Source: Oscillospiraceae bacterium (lineage in GTDB: Bacteria > Bacillota > Clostridia > Oscillospirales > Oscillospiraceae). Taken from it: 64,000 bases of DNA. Location of the stretch: positions 1-64,000 of the forward strand of contig JAFQZI010000137.1 in assembly GCA_017406005.1 (NCBI GenBank), written 5' to 3'. The position numbers and the translations under genes were made by a program. The stretch's first letter is position 1. Each line of letters opens with the position of its first letter. The notes beneath the pieces are model-generated. The model did no database searches. It worked only from the letters and a program-made list of their open reading frames with translations, and was not told the origin of the DNA. Shown one piece after another: positions 42,209 through 50,677 of this stretch.

Positions 42209-43558
42209 TCAACTCCAGATTCTGTCGTTGGAAAATTCGCGGTTCCACTCCTCCGTGGATTCCCACATCCCGGGGATATTTGTATTGATATGCTCGGCGA
42301 GAAGTTCTTCATTCAGACTCTCGATCCCGAGCCCCGGCCCGTCCGGCACATTGTAAAAGCCGTTTTCCATGATTGGCTTATCTCCGTAAAGGTGAACCAT
42401 ATCTTTCCACCAGGGGATCTCCACTGAATGATATTCTGCTGCAAGCACATTGTGCATTGCTGCTGCCGTATGGATTGCGGCAAGGCATCCGACAGGACTT
42501 TCAGCCATATGCACAGCAACTGCAACACCGTTTTCATCCGCCATATCTGCGATTTTTTTCAGTTCCAGCGCACCGCCGCAGGTAAGGATATCCGGATGGA
42601 TCACAGAAACGCCGCCGCCTTTCACAAGCGGTTCAAAGCTTTCTTTCAGGTAGATATCTTCACCGGTGCAGACAGGGATTGTTGTTGAAGCGCGCAGACG
42701 CTGATACTGTTCGGTATACATCCAGGGAGCGAGGTCTTCAACCCAGGCGAGGTTGTATTTTTCCATCCTGCGGCAGAAACGAATACAGCTCTCGAGCTGG
42801 ACGTGACCGAAATGATCTACCGCCAGTGGTACTTCATACCCAATGATCTCCCTGATTTCTTTTACATATTCTTCCAGGTAATCAAAGCCTTTTTCCGTAA
42901 TCTGAATGCCTGTATTGGGATGGCTTGTGGTGACGATCTGATAACTTATCTGATGCTTCACCATATCCTGCGTTACAGATCCTCCCTGAACATTCAGAAT
43001 GTGGCTGGCATACTTCTTCATATCGTCTATGAATCCGAGAGGGGCACAGATTGCTCCGGGAATGTCCATCAGAAGGCCGATGCCGAGATCCATTTTCAGA
43101 AAGGTAAATCCCATATCCATTCTGCGCTTCAGAGCAAGCCCCATCGCATGGCCGGATTTATCCTTCCCGTCCACATCGGTATCACAGTAAACACGTATCT
43201 TATCTCTGTATTTTCCGCCGAGGAGCTGCCATAAAGGAACACCCCATGCTTTTCCGGCAAGATCCCATAAAGCGATCTCAATTCCGCTCACACCGCCGCC
43301 CTGACGGGAAGGACCGCCGAACTGCTTGATTTTATGAAAAATCCGGTCTACATCACAGGGGTTTTCGCCCAGTATTCGGCTTTTCAGCATCAGCGCATAT
43401 GTCTTGGAGGAAGCATCTCTGACCTCACCGTATCCAATAAGCCCCTGGTTGGTATAAAGCTTTATCAATGTGCAGCGCTTCGGAGCTCCGTCTATATCGC
43501 AGAAGCGTATATCCGTAATCCGAAGGCTGGACGGATCAATTCCTTTACTTGGTGCCAT
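42209..43558 (-). CDS. Enolase-superfamily sugar-acid dehydratase (mandelate racemase type)
   Basis: 449 residues. It has an N-terminal capping domain and a TIM barrel with metal ligands at the ends of successive strands: Asp in AVDHFGH, Glu in WVEDLAPW and Glu in CTGEDIY. FLKMDLG is at the usual acid/base position of strand 2, and AVHMAESP carries a candidate catalytic His. Such enzymes dehydrate aldonates or aldarates to 2-keto-3-deoxy acids, which the aldolase/kinase at 46381 could use. The exact substrate is undecided. The start follows AAGGAGAAG. It is divergent from the SDR gene, with two operator-like sites between. Confidence 0.85.
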   Translation of the reverse strand: MAPSKGIDPSSLRITDIRFCDIDGAPKRCTLIKLYTNQGLIGYGEVRDASSKTYALMLKSRILGENPCDVDRIFHKIKQFGGPSRQGGGVSGIEIALWDLAGKAWGVPLWQLLGGKYRDKIRVYCDTDVDGKDKSGHAMGLALKRRMDMGFTFLKMDLGIGLLMDIPGAICAPLGFIDDMKKYASHILNVQGGSVTQDMVKHQISYQIVTTSHPNTGIQITEKGFDYLEEYVKEIREIIGYEVPLAVDHFGHVQLESCIRFCRRMEKYNLAWVEDLAPWMYTEQYQRLRASTTIPVCTGEDIYLKESFEPLVKGGGVSVIHPDILTCGGALELKKIADMADENGVAVAVHMAESPVGCLAAIHTAAAMHNVLAAEYHSVEIPWWKDMVHLYGDKPIMENGFYNVPDGPGLGIESLNEELLAEHINTNIPGMWESTEEWNREFSNDRIWS

Positions 43559-43638
43559 AGCTTCTTCTCCTTACTTGTTTCTGTTGTGCTTTTCGTCATT
43601 TAGCCTAAATATCAGGCGTAGACTTTAACTCAGTTTAT

Positions 43639-43668
43639 ATATTATTACCCCGATCTTAAGGATGTCAA
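43639..43668 (-). promoter_or_regulatory. Promoter of the enolase-family operon
   Basis: On the minus strand TTGACA (43663-43668) is followed, after an 18-base spacer, by TAATAT (43639-43644). The -35 is a perfect match. The operator-like site at 43672-43688 ends the intergenic side 4 bases from it. Confidence 0.65.
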
Positions 43669-43671
43669 TAT

Positions 43672-43719
43672 ATTTCCCATTGTGAAATAAATTGGGAAAA
43701 GCATTTCATATTACGAAAA
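43672..43719. promoter_or_regulatory. Two ATTTC-N7-GAAAT operator-like sites
   Basis: Site 1 (43672-43688) is ATTTC-CCATTGT-GAAAT; site 2 (43703-43719) is ATTTC-ATATTAC-GAAAA. Their centres are 31 bases apart, about three helical turns, and they occupy the space between two divergent -35 boxes. The same motif occurs at the IclR gene and at the second TRAP operon. Confidence 0.6.
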
Positions 43720-43723
43720 ATGA

Positions 43724-43751
43724 TTGACACTTTCTGCCTCGATGGTATTAT
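43724..43751 (+). promoter_or_regulatory. Promoter of the SDR-lactonase operon
   Basis: A perfect TTGACA (43724-43729) and TATTAT (43746-43751) are 16 bases apart. Operator-like site 2 ends 4 bases upstream of the -35. Confidence 0.7.
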
Positions 43752-43787
43752 TATTTTTAAGAAATCATAGGATGAGAGGCACAGGAT

Positions 43788-44540
43788 ATGTTTGATCTTC
43801 ATGGAAAAACAGCACTTGTTACCGGATCGAACCGAGGCATCGGGAGGTCAATCCTTCTCGCATTCGCGGAATACGGAGCAGATGTCATTCTGCATTGCCG
43901 TAAGCCAAATGATCGTGCAGACCAGGTGCTTGAACAGGCAAAATCTTATGGGGTTGCTTGTCAGGCTGTCTATACGGATCTGTCTGAATCTGACGGGCCG
44001 CAAAAGCTTTACGATGGAGTGAAAGCACTGGGTCTGCAGGTGGATATCCTGGTACTCGGGGCATCTGTCGAAATCCGCAATGACTGGACTGCAATTACGG
44101 ACGAGGAATTTGATCTCCAGGTTAACACCAATCTCCGCGCACCGATGAAGCTGATGCAGCTGTTTATTCCGGAGATGCAGAAAAGGCATTGGGGCAGGGT
44201 GATTACTATGGGCAGTGTCCAGCAGGTGAAGCCTATTCCACCGCTGATGGTTTATTCTGCACTGAAAGCGGCACAGTATAACATGGTGCTTTCGCTTGCT
44301 CCACAGATTGCACCGGATGGGGTTACCATCAACAATCTTGCTCCCGGGGCGATCCGGACAGATCGCAATGCGGAGGCACTGTCCGACCCGGCTTATGAGG
44401 CGCATGTCCGGTCTTTGATTCCTGTCCGTTATATTGGGCAGCCTGATGATATTGCGGCGATAGCCGTCTATCTGGCGAGTGAAGAAAGCAAGTATATGAC
44501 CGGGGAAAACATCATCATTGCCGGAGGAAAAGACCTTTGA
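43788..44540 (+). CDS. SDR-family oxidoreductase
   Basis: A 250-residue classical short-chain dehydrogenase. It has the cofactor motif TGSNRGIG (12-19), the catalytic Ser in ITMGSVQQ, the Tyr and Lys in YSALKAA, and the C-terminal GENIIIAGG. These enzymes reduce or oxidise sugar acids, for example gluconate 5-dehydrogenase. It is the first gene of an operon with a lactonase; a sugar-to-lactone oxidation followed by hydrolysis to aldonate is a reasonable but unproven pathway. ATG 43788 is 36 bases after the -10. Confidence 0.85.
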   Translation: MFDLHGKTALVTGSNRGIGRSILLAFAEYGADVILHCRKPNDRADQVLEQAKSYGVACQAVYTDLSESDGPQKLYDGVKALGLQVDILVLGASVEIRNDWTAITDEEFDLQVNTNLRAPMKLMQLFIPEMQKRHWGRVITMGSVQQVKPIPPLMVYSALKAAQYNMVLSLAPQIAPDGVTINNLAPGAIRTDRNAEALSDPAYEAHVRSLIPVRYIGQPDDIAAIAVYLASEESKYMTGENIIIAGGKDL

Positions 44541-45526
44541 GGACCGTTTATATTGCTTCCCGCGATGAAAAAGGCGGAATTCTGCGGTGTGCCCTTTCCG
44601 AGGACGGGCAGCTAAGCCTGCTGGATACAACACCGGTTGACCGCCCGGCTTATCTCTGCAGAGACAAGAACAAACTCTATGTCCTTTTGAGAGAGCCTTT
44701 TCAGCTGATGAGCGGGCTCAGCACCTATCAGATCAACCCAGATGGCGCCTTATCTCTTACAGGAGAGCTGAAAAGCACCCACGGGCTTTATACCGCACAT
44801 CTTTATGCCCGCGAAGGAAAAGTCTGGGTTGCGAATTATATAGACGGAACTGTGGCTTTGCTTCAGATGGAAAGGGATAACACACCCGTTCAGGATAAAG
44901 TTATTGCTTTTACAGGCAGCGGACCGGATAAAAAAAGACAGCTGAGTTCCCATCCGCATTGCATTGTGCCAACGCCGGATGGAAAATACCTCTGCGTTAA
45001 TGATCTCGGGACAGATCGGATCTATGTGATGAGCCCGGAGCTGGAGCTGATTTTTGTCTGCCAGCTTCCCTCCGGCTGCGGGCCGAGGCATCTTGTTTTT
45101 TCCCGTGACGGAACAGTTGCCTTCTCTTCCAATGAGATGGGATCTTCAGTTTCTGTTTTACGGTACCTCGACGGCACGTTAAAACATATTTATACAGTCT
45201 CCACGCTTCCGGCAGAGTATCAGGGAATCAGTACTGCAGCAGGAATCCTGCTCTCCGAGGGCGGTAATCAGCTTTACGTATCCAACAGAGGGCATGACAG
45301 TGTATCTGTTTTTCGTGTTGCCGGCGAAGAGCTGACACTGGAGGGATTCATTCCCTGTTTCGGCATCTCTCCCAGAGAAATTGCCCTCGCAGGAGATTTC
45401 CTCCTTTGCGGGAATGAGCGCTCTGACAATATCACTGTTTTTTCCCTGAGAGATGGAATCCCCTCTGCTCCCGTTTGCGATTACCAAGTAAAAATGCCAT
45501 GGTGTATCATTGCAAATCAGCAATAA
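44537..45526 (+). CDS. Lactonase-family beta-propeller, second copy
   Basis: A 329-residue propeller starting at TTG 44537, overlapping the SDR stop by 4 bases, with GGAGG 9 bases upstream. Blade motifs include HPHCIVPTPDGKYLCVND, GCGPRHLVFSRDG and GGNQLYVSNRGHDSVSVF. It is a distant paralogue of the protein at 36027. Pairing with an SDR suggests lactone hydrolysis after sugar oxidation. Confidence 0.8.
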   Translation: MRTVYIASRDEKGGILRCALSEDGQLSLLDTTPVDRPAYLCRDKNKLYVLLREPFQLMSGLSTYQINPDGALSLTGELKSTHGLYTAHLYAREGKVWVANYIDGTVALLQMERDNTPVQDKVIAFTGSGPDKKRQLSSHPHCIVPTPDGKYLCVNDLGTDRIYVMSPELELIFVCQLPSGCGPRHLVFSRDGTVAFSSNEMGSSVSVLRYLDGTLKHIYTVSTLPAEYQGISTAAGILLSEGGNQLYVSNRGHDSVSVFRVAGEELTLEGFIPCFGISPREIALAGDFLLCGNERSDNITVFSLRDGIPSAPVCDYQVKMPWCIIANQQ

Positions 45527-45571
45527 TATCCCTATCTTCTGCGTTGATTATTCATAAAACGGAGAATTGAA

Positions 45572-46345
45572 ATGATCAGTGCTTTTCCGACAACAAAAGC
45601 ATACTTTATTGCAGGATTGAGTCTCAGCTTTCTGATTTCTGCAGGCATGATCCATGATGGTAGAAGTTTGCCGGCAGCATTTCTTGGTTTCTTGTTTGGG
45701 GTTTCTATTTCCTGGCTTATCTCTTCTCTGATTGCCTTGACAAATCATAGAAAGCTTTTGAACATCCTTTACAGAGAAATGAAACCGAAAGACTTCATTG
45801 CAGTCTATTATCCTGTTGCAAAAAACGATAAATTAAGAAAAAACATTCATTTCAGCATGATGTGTTTTTTAAGTAATGCATATTCTGCTGCTGGAGAATA
45901 TGATATTGCAATGGAAGTTTTGAATTCGATTCAGGTTTTAGACAGCAGGAAGCAACAACAAAGCAAAGCTATCCTGACAGGAAACCGATGTGATATTTAT
46001 TGTGCGATGGAAAATATCGTTCTCGCGAAAAAAGAGTATTCTGATCTGAAAACAATGGTTAATGCCGGGGAAACGTCTCAGAAATCGATACTTGACCTTT
46101 TGAAAGTAAAAATAAACTTGCTAGAAGAAAATGTTTCAGAAGAGGACTGTGAGATTGTTCGTTCAACCCTGAAAGGAAATCTCACCCCCCTTTTCCAGCT
46201 GCAACTTCGCTATCTGCTTGCGCAGCTCTATGAGCAACAAGGAGAATATGAATTTGCACAGACTTACTATGAAGAAACTGCAAACGGAAACGAACAGCTT
46301 GCAATCGTGAGGAAAGCAAAGATACATTTGAACAAGGGAGTTTAA
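45572..46345 (+). CDS. Membrane protein with TPR-like repeats, function unknown
   Basis: 257 residues. Two N-terminal hydrophobic segments (about 8-28 and 35-56) are followed by a helical region of TPR character (FSMMCFLSNAYSAAGEYDIAMEV and LRYLLAQLYEQQGEYEFAQTYYEE). I recognise no specific family. It has a good ribosome binding site (GGAGAA) and lies between the lactonase and aldolase/kinase genes; base composition is more A/T-rich than the lactonase gene. Confidence 0.65.
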   Translation: MISAFPTTKAYFIAGLSLSFLISAGMIHDGRSLPAAFLGFLFGVSISWLISSLIALTNHRKLLNILYREMKPKDFIAVYYPVAKNDKLRKNIHFSMMCFLSNAYSAAGEYDIAMEVLNSIQVLDSRKQQQSKAILTGNRCDIYCAMENIVLAKKEYSDLKTMVNAGETSQKSILDLLKVKINLLEENVSEEDCEIVRSTLKGNLTPLFQLQLRYLLAQLYEQQGEYEFAQTYYEETANGNEQLAIVRKAKIHLNKGV

Positions 46346-46380
46346 TAAATCTTCACATTTTCAGAAAAGGAGAGCAGAAG

Positions 46381-48090
46381 ATGGATATTTTTGAAAAAAT
46401 CACAGCAAGCGGAATTTTACCAGTCATCAAAGTGGAGAATATTGATTATGCTGTTCCTCTGGCAGATGCTTTGCGAAACGGTGGTATCAATGCGATTGAA
46501 GTGACTGCCAGGAATGAAATTGCTTTCGATGCGATCAAAAAGATAAGGCAGACATTTCCAGATATGGTTATTGGGGCTGGCACGATTATCAACAAGGAAT
46601 TGGTAGACAAAGCTGTAGACGCCGGAGCAGATTTTTGTGTAGCACCGGGTTTTCATCCTGAAGTCACAGAATATAGCAAGGAAAAGAAGATGCCGTTTGT
46701 TCCGGGGTGCTCAACACCATCAGAAATTGAGAACGCTGTTGCATCGGGTTTTTCTGTTATAAAATTCTTCCCTGCGGAAGCAGCCGGCGGAGTCGCAGCG
46801 TTAAAGCTTATCAACGGACCATTCCCGAATGTGAAGTTTATTCCGACTGGCGGTCTAACCTACGATAACATTGGCAATTATTTGAAGCTAAAGTGTGTAG
46901 CTGCATGTGGCGGCAGTTTTATGGCGAAATCAGATACGATTAAGAATGCTGATTGGAGCACAATTACCAGACAATGTGAAAAGGCGCTAAGAATATCTCG
47001 ACAGGCAAGAGGTCAGGAGAAACCTCGCTGCAATCAAAGCGAATATGAAGCAATTTCTGCTGCTACAGGGAAAACTGTGGTTGGGTTTGGAGATATGCTG
47101 GTATCTTTCTCTCCGGATGGTTACCGCCGGTTTATTCAGGCAGATCACATGAACGTGAATTATACCGGAGCAGAAGCAAATGTTTTAGCATCACTTAGCT
47201 GTTTCGGAATGAAAACGGAGTTCGTTACACGCATTCCGAATAATGCAATCAGCATCTGCGCAGTTTCTTTCCTGAAACGCTTCAATATAGGAACTGGTAA
47301 AATCGTATATGGCGGAGACAGGATAGGAGTTATTTATACAGAGCGGGGTGCATCACAGAGGCCTTCCAACGTTGTTTATGATCGAAAACATACTGCAATA
47401 TGTGAAGCAAAGCCGGAAGACTTTAATTGGGACGATATATTCCAAGACGCTGGATGGTTCCATTTTACCGGGATTGCGGCAGGCTTGAGTGACAGTATGT
47501 CAGAGTGCTGCCTTGCTGCATGCAAGGCCGCTAAGGCGAAAGGAGTCATTATATCGTGTGATCTGAATTACCGAAAAAAGCTGTGGTCACAAGAAAAAGC
47601 AAGATCTGTTATGGAAGAATTAGTCAGTTATGCTGATGTAGTTATAGCAAATGAAGAGGACGCAGACAAAGTTCTTGGAATATCTTCTCCTGATACCGAT
47701 GTGGAAACAGGAAAGCTGAATGAAAAGGGATATATCAGCGTGGCAAAACAGATTTGCGCAGGATATGGAGTCAAACAGGTAGCCATTACTTTACGGAAAA
47801 GTCTCTCTGCATCAGATAATATGTGGAGCGCCATGCTCTACGATGGTCAGAATGCGTATTTTTCAAGAGAGTATAAAATTCATATCGTGAACAGAGTCGG
47901 AGGCGGAGATTCCTTTACAGCAGGGCTTATTTACGCACTGGCAAATCATTATCCGCCACAGAGAACAATTGAATTTGCCGCTGCGGCTTCCTGCCTGAAG
48001 CACAGCATAGAGGAAGATTTCAATCTTGTTAGTTTAGAAGAGGTTGAAGCGCTTGTGGCAGGAAGCGGATCCGGACGGGTACAAAGATAG
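46381..48090 (+). CDS. Fused KDPG aldolase and 2-keto-3-deoxygluconate kinase
   Basis: 569 residues with two catalytic domains. Residues 1 to about 210 are a KDPG/KHG aldolase with Glu40 in IEVTAR and the Schiff-base Lys128 in VIKFFPAEA. Residues about 232-569 are a PfkB-family kinase: FGDMLVSFSPDG, CDLNYRKKLW and the catalytic NRVGGGDSFTAG. A short linker (about 212-230) joins them. The fusion catalyses the last two Entner-Doudoroff steps, KDG to KDPG and on to pyruvate plus glyceraldehyde-3-phosphate, in reverse order along the chain. AAAAGGAGAG precedes the start. It serves the hexuronate genes at 55.8-59 kb. Confidence 0.9.
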   Translation: MDIFEKITASGILPVIKVENIDYAVPLADALRNGGINAIEVTARNEIAFDAIKKIRQTFPDMVIGAGTIINKELVDKAVDAGADFCVAPGFHPEVTEYSKEKKMPFVPGCSTPSEIENAVASGFSVIKFFPAEAAGGVAALKLINGPFPNVKFIPTGGLTYDNIGNYLKLKCVAACGGSFMAKSDTIKNADWSTITRQCEKALRISRQARGQEKPRCNQSEYEAISAATGKTVVGFGDMLVSFSPDGYRRFIQADHMNVNYTGAEANVLASLSCFGMKTEFVTRIPNNAISICAVSFLKRFNIGTGKIVYGGDRIGVIYTERGASQRPSNVVYDRKHTAICEAKPEDFNWDDIFQDAGWFHFTGIAAGLSDSMSECCLAACKAAKAKGVIISCDLNYRKKLWSQEKARSVMEELVSYADVVIANEEDADKVLGISSPDTDVETGKLNEKGYISVAKQICAGYGVKQVAITLRKSLSASDNMWSAMLYDGQNAYFSREYKIHIVNRVGGGDSFTAGLIYALANHYPPQRTIEFAAAASCLKHSIEEDFNLVSLEEVEALVAGSGSGRVQR

Positions 48091-48133
48091 AAACAAACAA
48101 AAACTGAAATAAATTATTTCGAAAGGAGAAAAA

Positions 48134-48880
48134 ATGAGCGATCAGCTTCAAGACACCTATGAAATTAGACCTTTGTATGAAGCTTGTCCAAAAGAATGGA
48201 GAGACAGGATACCGGAGTTAGCAGAACGGTATAAAAAACTTTATACTGCATTGGTCTATGATATTATGGCAGAGCAGTACAATCTCCCGGGGCGCTCGCT
48301 AAAACCGGGTATAGGACCTCTCGAAAGAGGAGAACGGAACGGAAAGCTTGCGGGCCCGGCATTTACATCTCGCAGATGTACGACACCGAATACGGATCCG
48401 GCGATCCATAATATCCGCCTTGGGCAAATGAAGAGCATGTGCCAGGGGTGCGTTTTTGTTTCAGACGTCCAGGGGAACAGAAATTGCGGCCAGTTCGGAG
48501 AGATAACCGCTACAGCAATGAGAGCAGCTGGTTGTGTTGGGGCTGTCATTGATGGATCTACCAGAGATTCAGACTATCTCATTGCAATGGGATTTCCGAC
48601 TTTTGTTAGATGGTGCAGTCCTGTGGAAGGGCTGACGCGATCCATAATCGTTGACTATATGATTCCCATTTATGTAGATGGGGTGGACGGAATGCTTCGT
48701 ATTGACCCAGGTGACTGGATGTTTGGAGACGGAGATGGAGTTGTCGTTGTCCCAAAAGAGATTGTTGTTCCTGTGTTGGAAAAAGCAGAGAAGAATTTCA
48801 ACGATGAAAAATTAAGCCGTCGCGCTATGGCGGAAGGAATGAATCCGTTCGAAGTATATAATAAGTATGGGAGATTTTAA
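48134..48880 (+). CDS. RraA-like protein, paralogue B
   Basis: 248 residues of the RraA/HMG-aldolase superfamily with the active-site GAVIDGSTRDSD containing the Arg-Asp pair, and the GDWMFGDGDGVVVVPKE segment. It is 43 bases downstream of the aldolase/kinase and upstream of TRAP transporter 1. RraA-like aldolases release pyruvate from 4-hydroxy-2-oxo acids and would suit this setting. There is a GAAAGGAG site before the ATG. Confidence 0.82.
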   Translation: MSDQLQDTYEIRPLYEACPKEWRDRIPELAERYKKLYTALVYDIMAEQYNLPGRSLKPGIGPLERGERNGKLAGPAFTSRRCTTPNTDPAIHNIRLGQMKSMCQGCVFVSDVQGNRNCGQFGEITATAMRAAGCVGAVIDGSTRDSDYLIAMGFPTFVRWCSPVEGLTRSIIVDYMIPIYVDGVDGMLRIDPGDWMFGDGDGVVVVPKEIVVPVLEKAEKNFNDEKLSRRAMAEGMNPFEVYNKYGRF

Positions 48881-48959
48881 AAAATCAAGAGAAAGAAGCA
48901 AGTAGAATACCAAGTTTATTGCCAACCCAAAAATGAATAAAAATATCAAGTTTTCTGGG

Positions 48960-48988
48960 TTTACATTTCGTCTGATATTTAGTATTAT
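48960..48988 (+). promoter_or_regulatory. Promoter of TRAP transporter 1
   Basis: TTTACA (48960-48965) and TATTAT (48983-48988) with a 17-base spacer lie in the 168-base gap upstream of dctP. A half-site ATTTC (48965-48969) overlaps the -35, but its right half does not match GAAAT. A small palindrome around 49002-49014 (TCGCAAATGCGA) lies in the leader. Confidence 0.6.
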
Positions 48989-49048
48989 TAAAACAGTTCC
49001 ATCGCAAATGCGACAGACAAAAAATAATAAAAAAGGAGAAAAAAGAAA

Positions 49049-50038
49049 ATGAAAAAAATCCTTGCAATGATCCTCGCGTTTGTCATGATTTTTGCACTTT
49101 CTGCTGCTGCGTGTGCTGATTATGACAAGATTACTTTGAAATTTGGAACGTCTTCCGGAGAAACCAGTCTTACTGCAATTGCATTTAATGAGTGGGGTAA
49201 GAGACTCAGTGAGGCTTCCGATGGCGCAGTGAAGGTTGATGTTTATTGCTCTTCTGTCTTAGGGAATAACACAGAGATGACACAGGGAGCACAGCTTGGA
49301 ACCATCGATTTCGTTGTAATTCAGCCTGCAGGAATTGCGGATATGGGTGCGAAAAAAATGAACCTTTTGTCACTCCCGTATCTGTTTAAAAACTATGACC
49401 AGTATTACAACACATTGTTCTCTGAAATCGGAGAGGAACTGCTACAGGACGTAACAGATAACGTTTCCGGACTGATTGGGTTTTCCTACTTGCCAGATGG
49501 CGGGCGTGATTACTTTACAAAAGGTAAGGCAATTACGAGCATTGATGATATAAAGGGCATGAAGCTTCGTATCCAGACGTATGCTATTGACAGTGCTACC
49601 GCCGAAGCGATTGGTTTTTCCGCAACACCGACAGCATTTTCTGAACTCTATTCTGCTCTCCAGACTGGTGTTGTTGAAGGAGCAGAACAGCCACTTTCCG
49701 GTATTGACGGAAATGCTTTCTATGAAGTTTGTGATAACCTTACTCTTGACAACCACACCTACAATATCCCGGTTCTTCTTGTTAGTGAAAAAACCTGGAA
49801 TAAACTGAATGAAGAAACCCAGACTCTTTTGAAAGAGAAATGGACTGAGACCGTTGAGGAATTTTACAGACCTCAGCATGCTGATTATGAAGCAGGTCTT
49901 CTTGAAAAATTCCAGGAGAAGGGGATGTCAGTGCACGAAATTACTGACTATGAAAAATGGGTTGAAGCAGTTAAACCTGTCTGGGCAGAATTTGGCGCAG
50001 GTCTGGAAGATTTAATTGCAGAAGTTCAGGCAAAATAA
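49049..50038 (+). CDS. TRAP transporter substrate-binding protein (DctP), system 1
   Basis: A 329-residue DctP. A signal peptide runs to about residue 23 (ALSAAACA), with a Cys that is only a poor lipobox match. DDIKGMKLRIQT provides the conserved Arg that binds a carboxylate, and ALQTGVVEGAEQP is the family signature. It delivers an organic or sugar acid to DctQM. It is followed by a strong hairpin and the dctQM genes. Next to KDPG enzymes the ligand is probably a hexuronate or aldonate. Confidence 0.92.
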   Translation: MKKILAMILAFVMIFALSAAACADYDKITLKFGTSSGETSLTAIAFNEWGKRLSEASDGAVKVDVYCSSVLGNNTEMTQGAQLGTIDFVVIQPAGIADMGAKKMNLLSLPYLFKNYDQYYNTLFSEIGEELLQDVTDNVSGLIGFSYLPDGGRDYFTKGKAITSIDDIKGMKLRIQTYAIDSATAEAIGFSATPTAFSELYSALQTGVVEGAEQPLSGIDGNAFYEVCDNLTLDNHTYNIPVLLVSEKTWNKLNEETQTLLKEKWTETVEEFYRPQHADYEAGLLEKFQEKGMSVHEITDYEKWVEAVKPVWAEFGAGLEDLIAEVQAK

Positions 50039-50060
50039 AGATAATTGTTCCTACAGTTTC

Positions 50061-50093
50061 AGACGGGGGGTACGGTTCCTGTATCCCCCGTCT
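50061..50093 (+). terminator. Stem-loop after dctP, system 1
   Basis: AGACGGGGGGTAC (50061-50073) pairs with GTATCCCCCGTCT (50081-50093), 13 bp with one G-U, between dctP and dctQ. It lacks a T-run and is likely a stabiliser or partial terminator that raises binding-protein expression. Confidence 0.65.
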
Positions 50094-50146
50094 ACAAATA
50101 GATGGATTCTGCCAGAATGATAAAAAACTGTGAAAGGGGGAGAGAA

Positions 50147-50677
50147 ATGATTAAAGAGAAATCGTGGTATAAAACCCTTCTGAAAATAGCAGAGACATAT
50201 AACAAGATTATTACTTTTCTGTGTGTAATACTCTTGACAGCACAGACGATTTCTATCCTTATTATGGTTTTTGGCAGGTATATCTTTAATCATGTTCCAA
50301 AGTGGAGCGAACAATTTGCTCTTTTTTGTATGATCTGGTTTGCTATGTTCAGCATAGCATTAGCGGTTCGTGACGATTCCCATGTAAAAATGGAAGTGAT
50401 TGACAATATTGTTTCAGAGAAAGCATTGCTGTATTTCAAGCTGTTTGGAATGCTCTGTAATACGATATTTGGGTTTGTTATGGTTTTCTGGGGAATGAAG
50501 TTGGTTATTCTGACATGGCCTACAAAATTATCCGCTTTCAGAATTTCAACAGGCATTCAATATTTCTCAGCTGTAGCAGGGGGCTTTTTCATCATCACCA
50601 ACGCTATTGTCTTCTGCATTGAGATGTTTGTAAATTACCATGATACCCATCTTGCTGAAAGGAAGGTGACTTCCTGA
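50147..50677 (+). CDS. TRAP transporter small permease (DctQ), system 1
   Basis: A 176-residue DctQ with four hydrophobic segments and the motif GRYIFNHVPKWSEQFALF. ATG 50147 is preferred: GAAAGGGGGAGAG precedes it, while the in-frame ATG at 50102 has none. It overlaps dctM by one base. Confidence 0.9.
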   Translation: MIKEKSWYKTLLKIAETYNKIITFLCVILLTAQTISILIMVFGRYIFNHVPKWSEQFALFCMIWFAMFSIALAVRDDSHVKMEVIDNIVSEKALLYFKLFGMLCNTIFGFVMVFWGMKLVILTWPTKLSAFRISTGIQYFSAVAGGFFIITNAIVFCIEMFVNYHDTHLAERKVTS

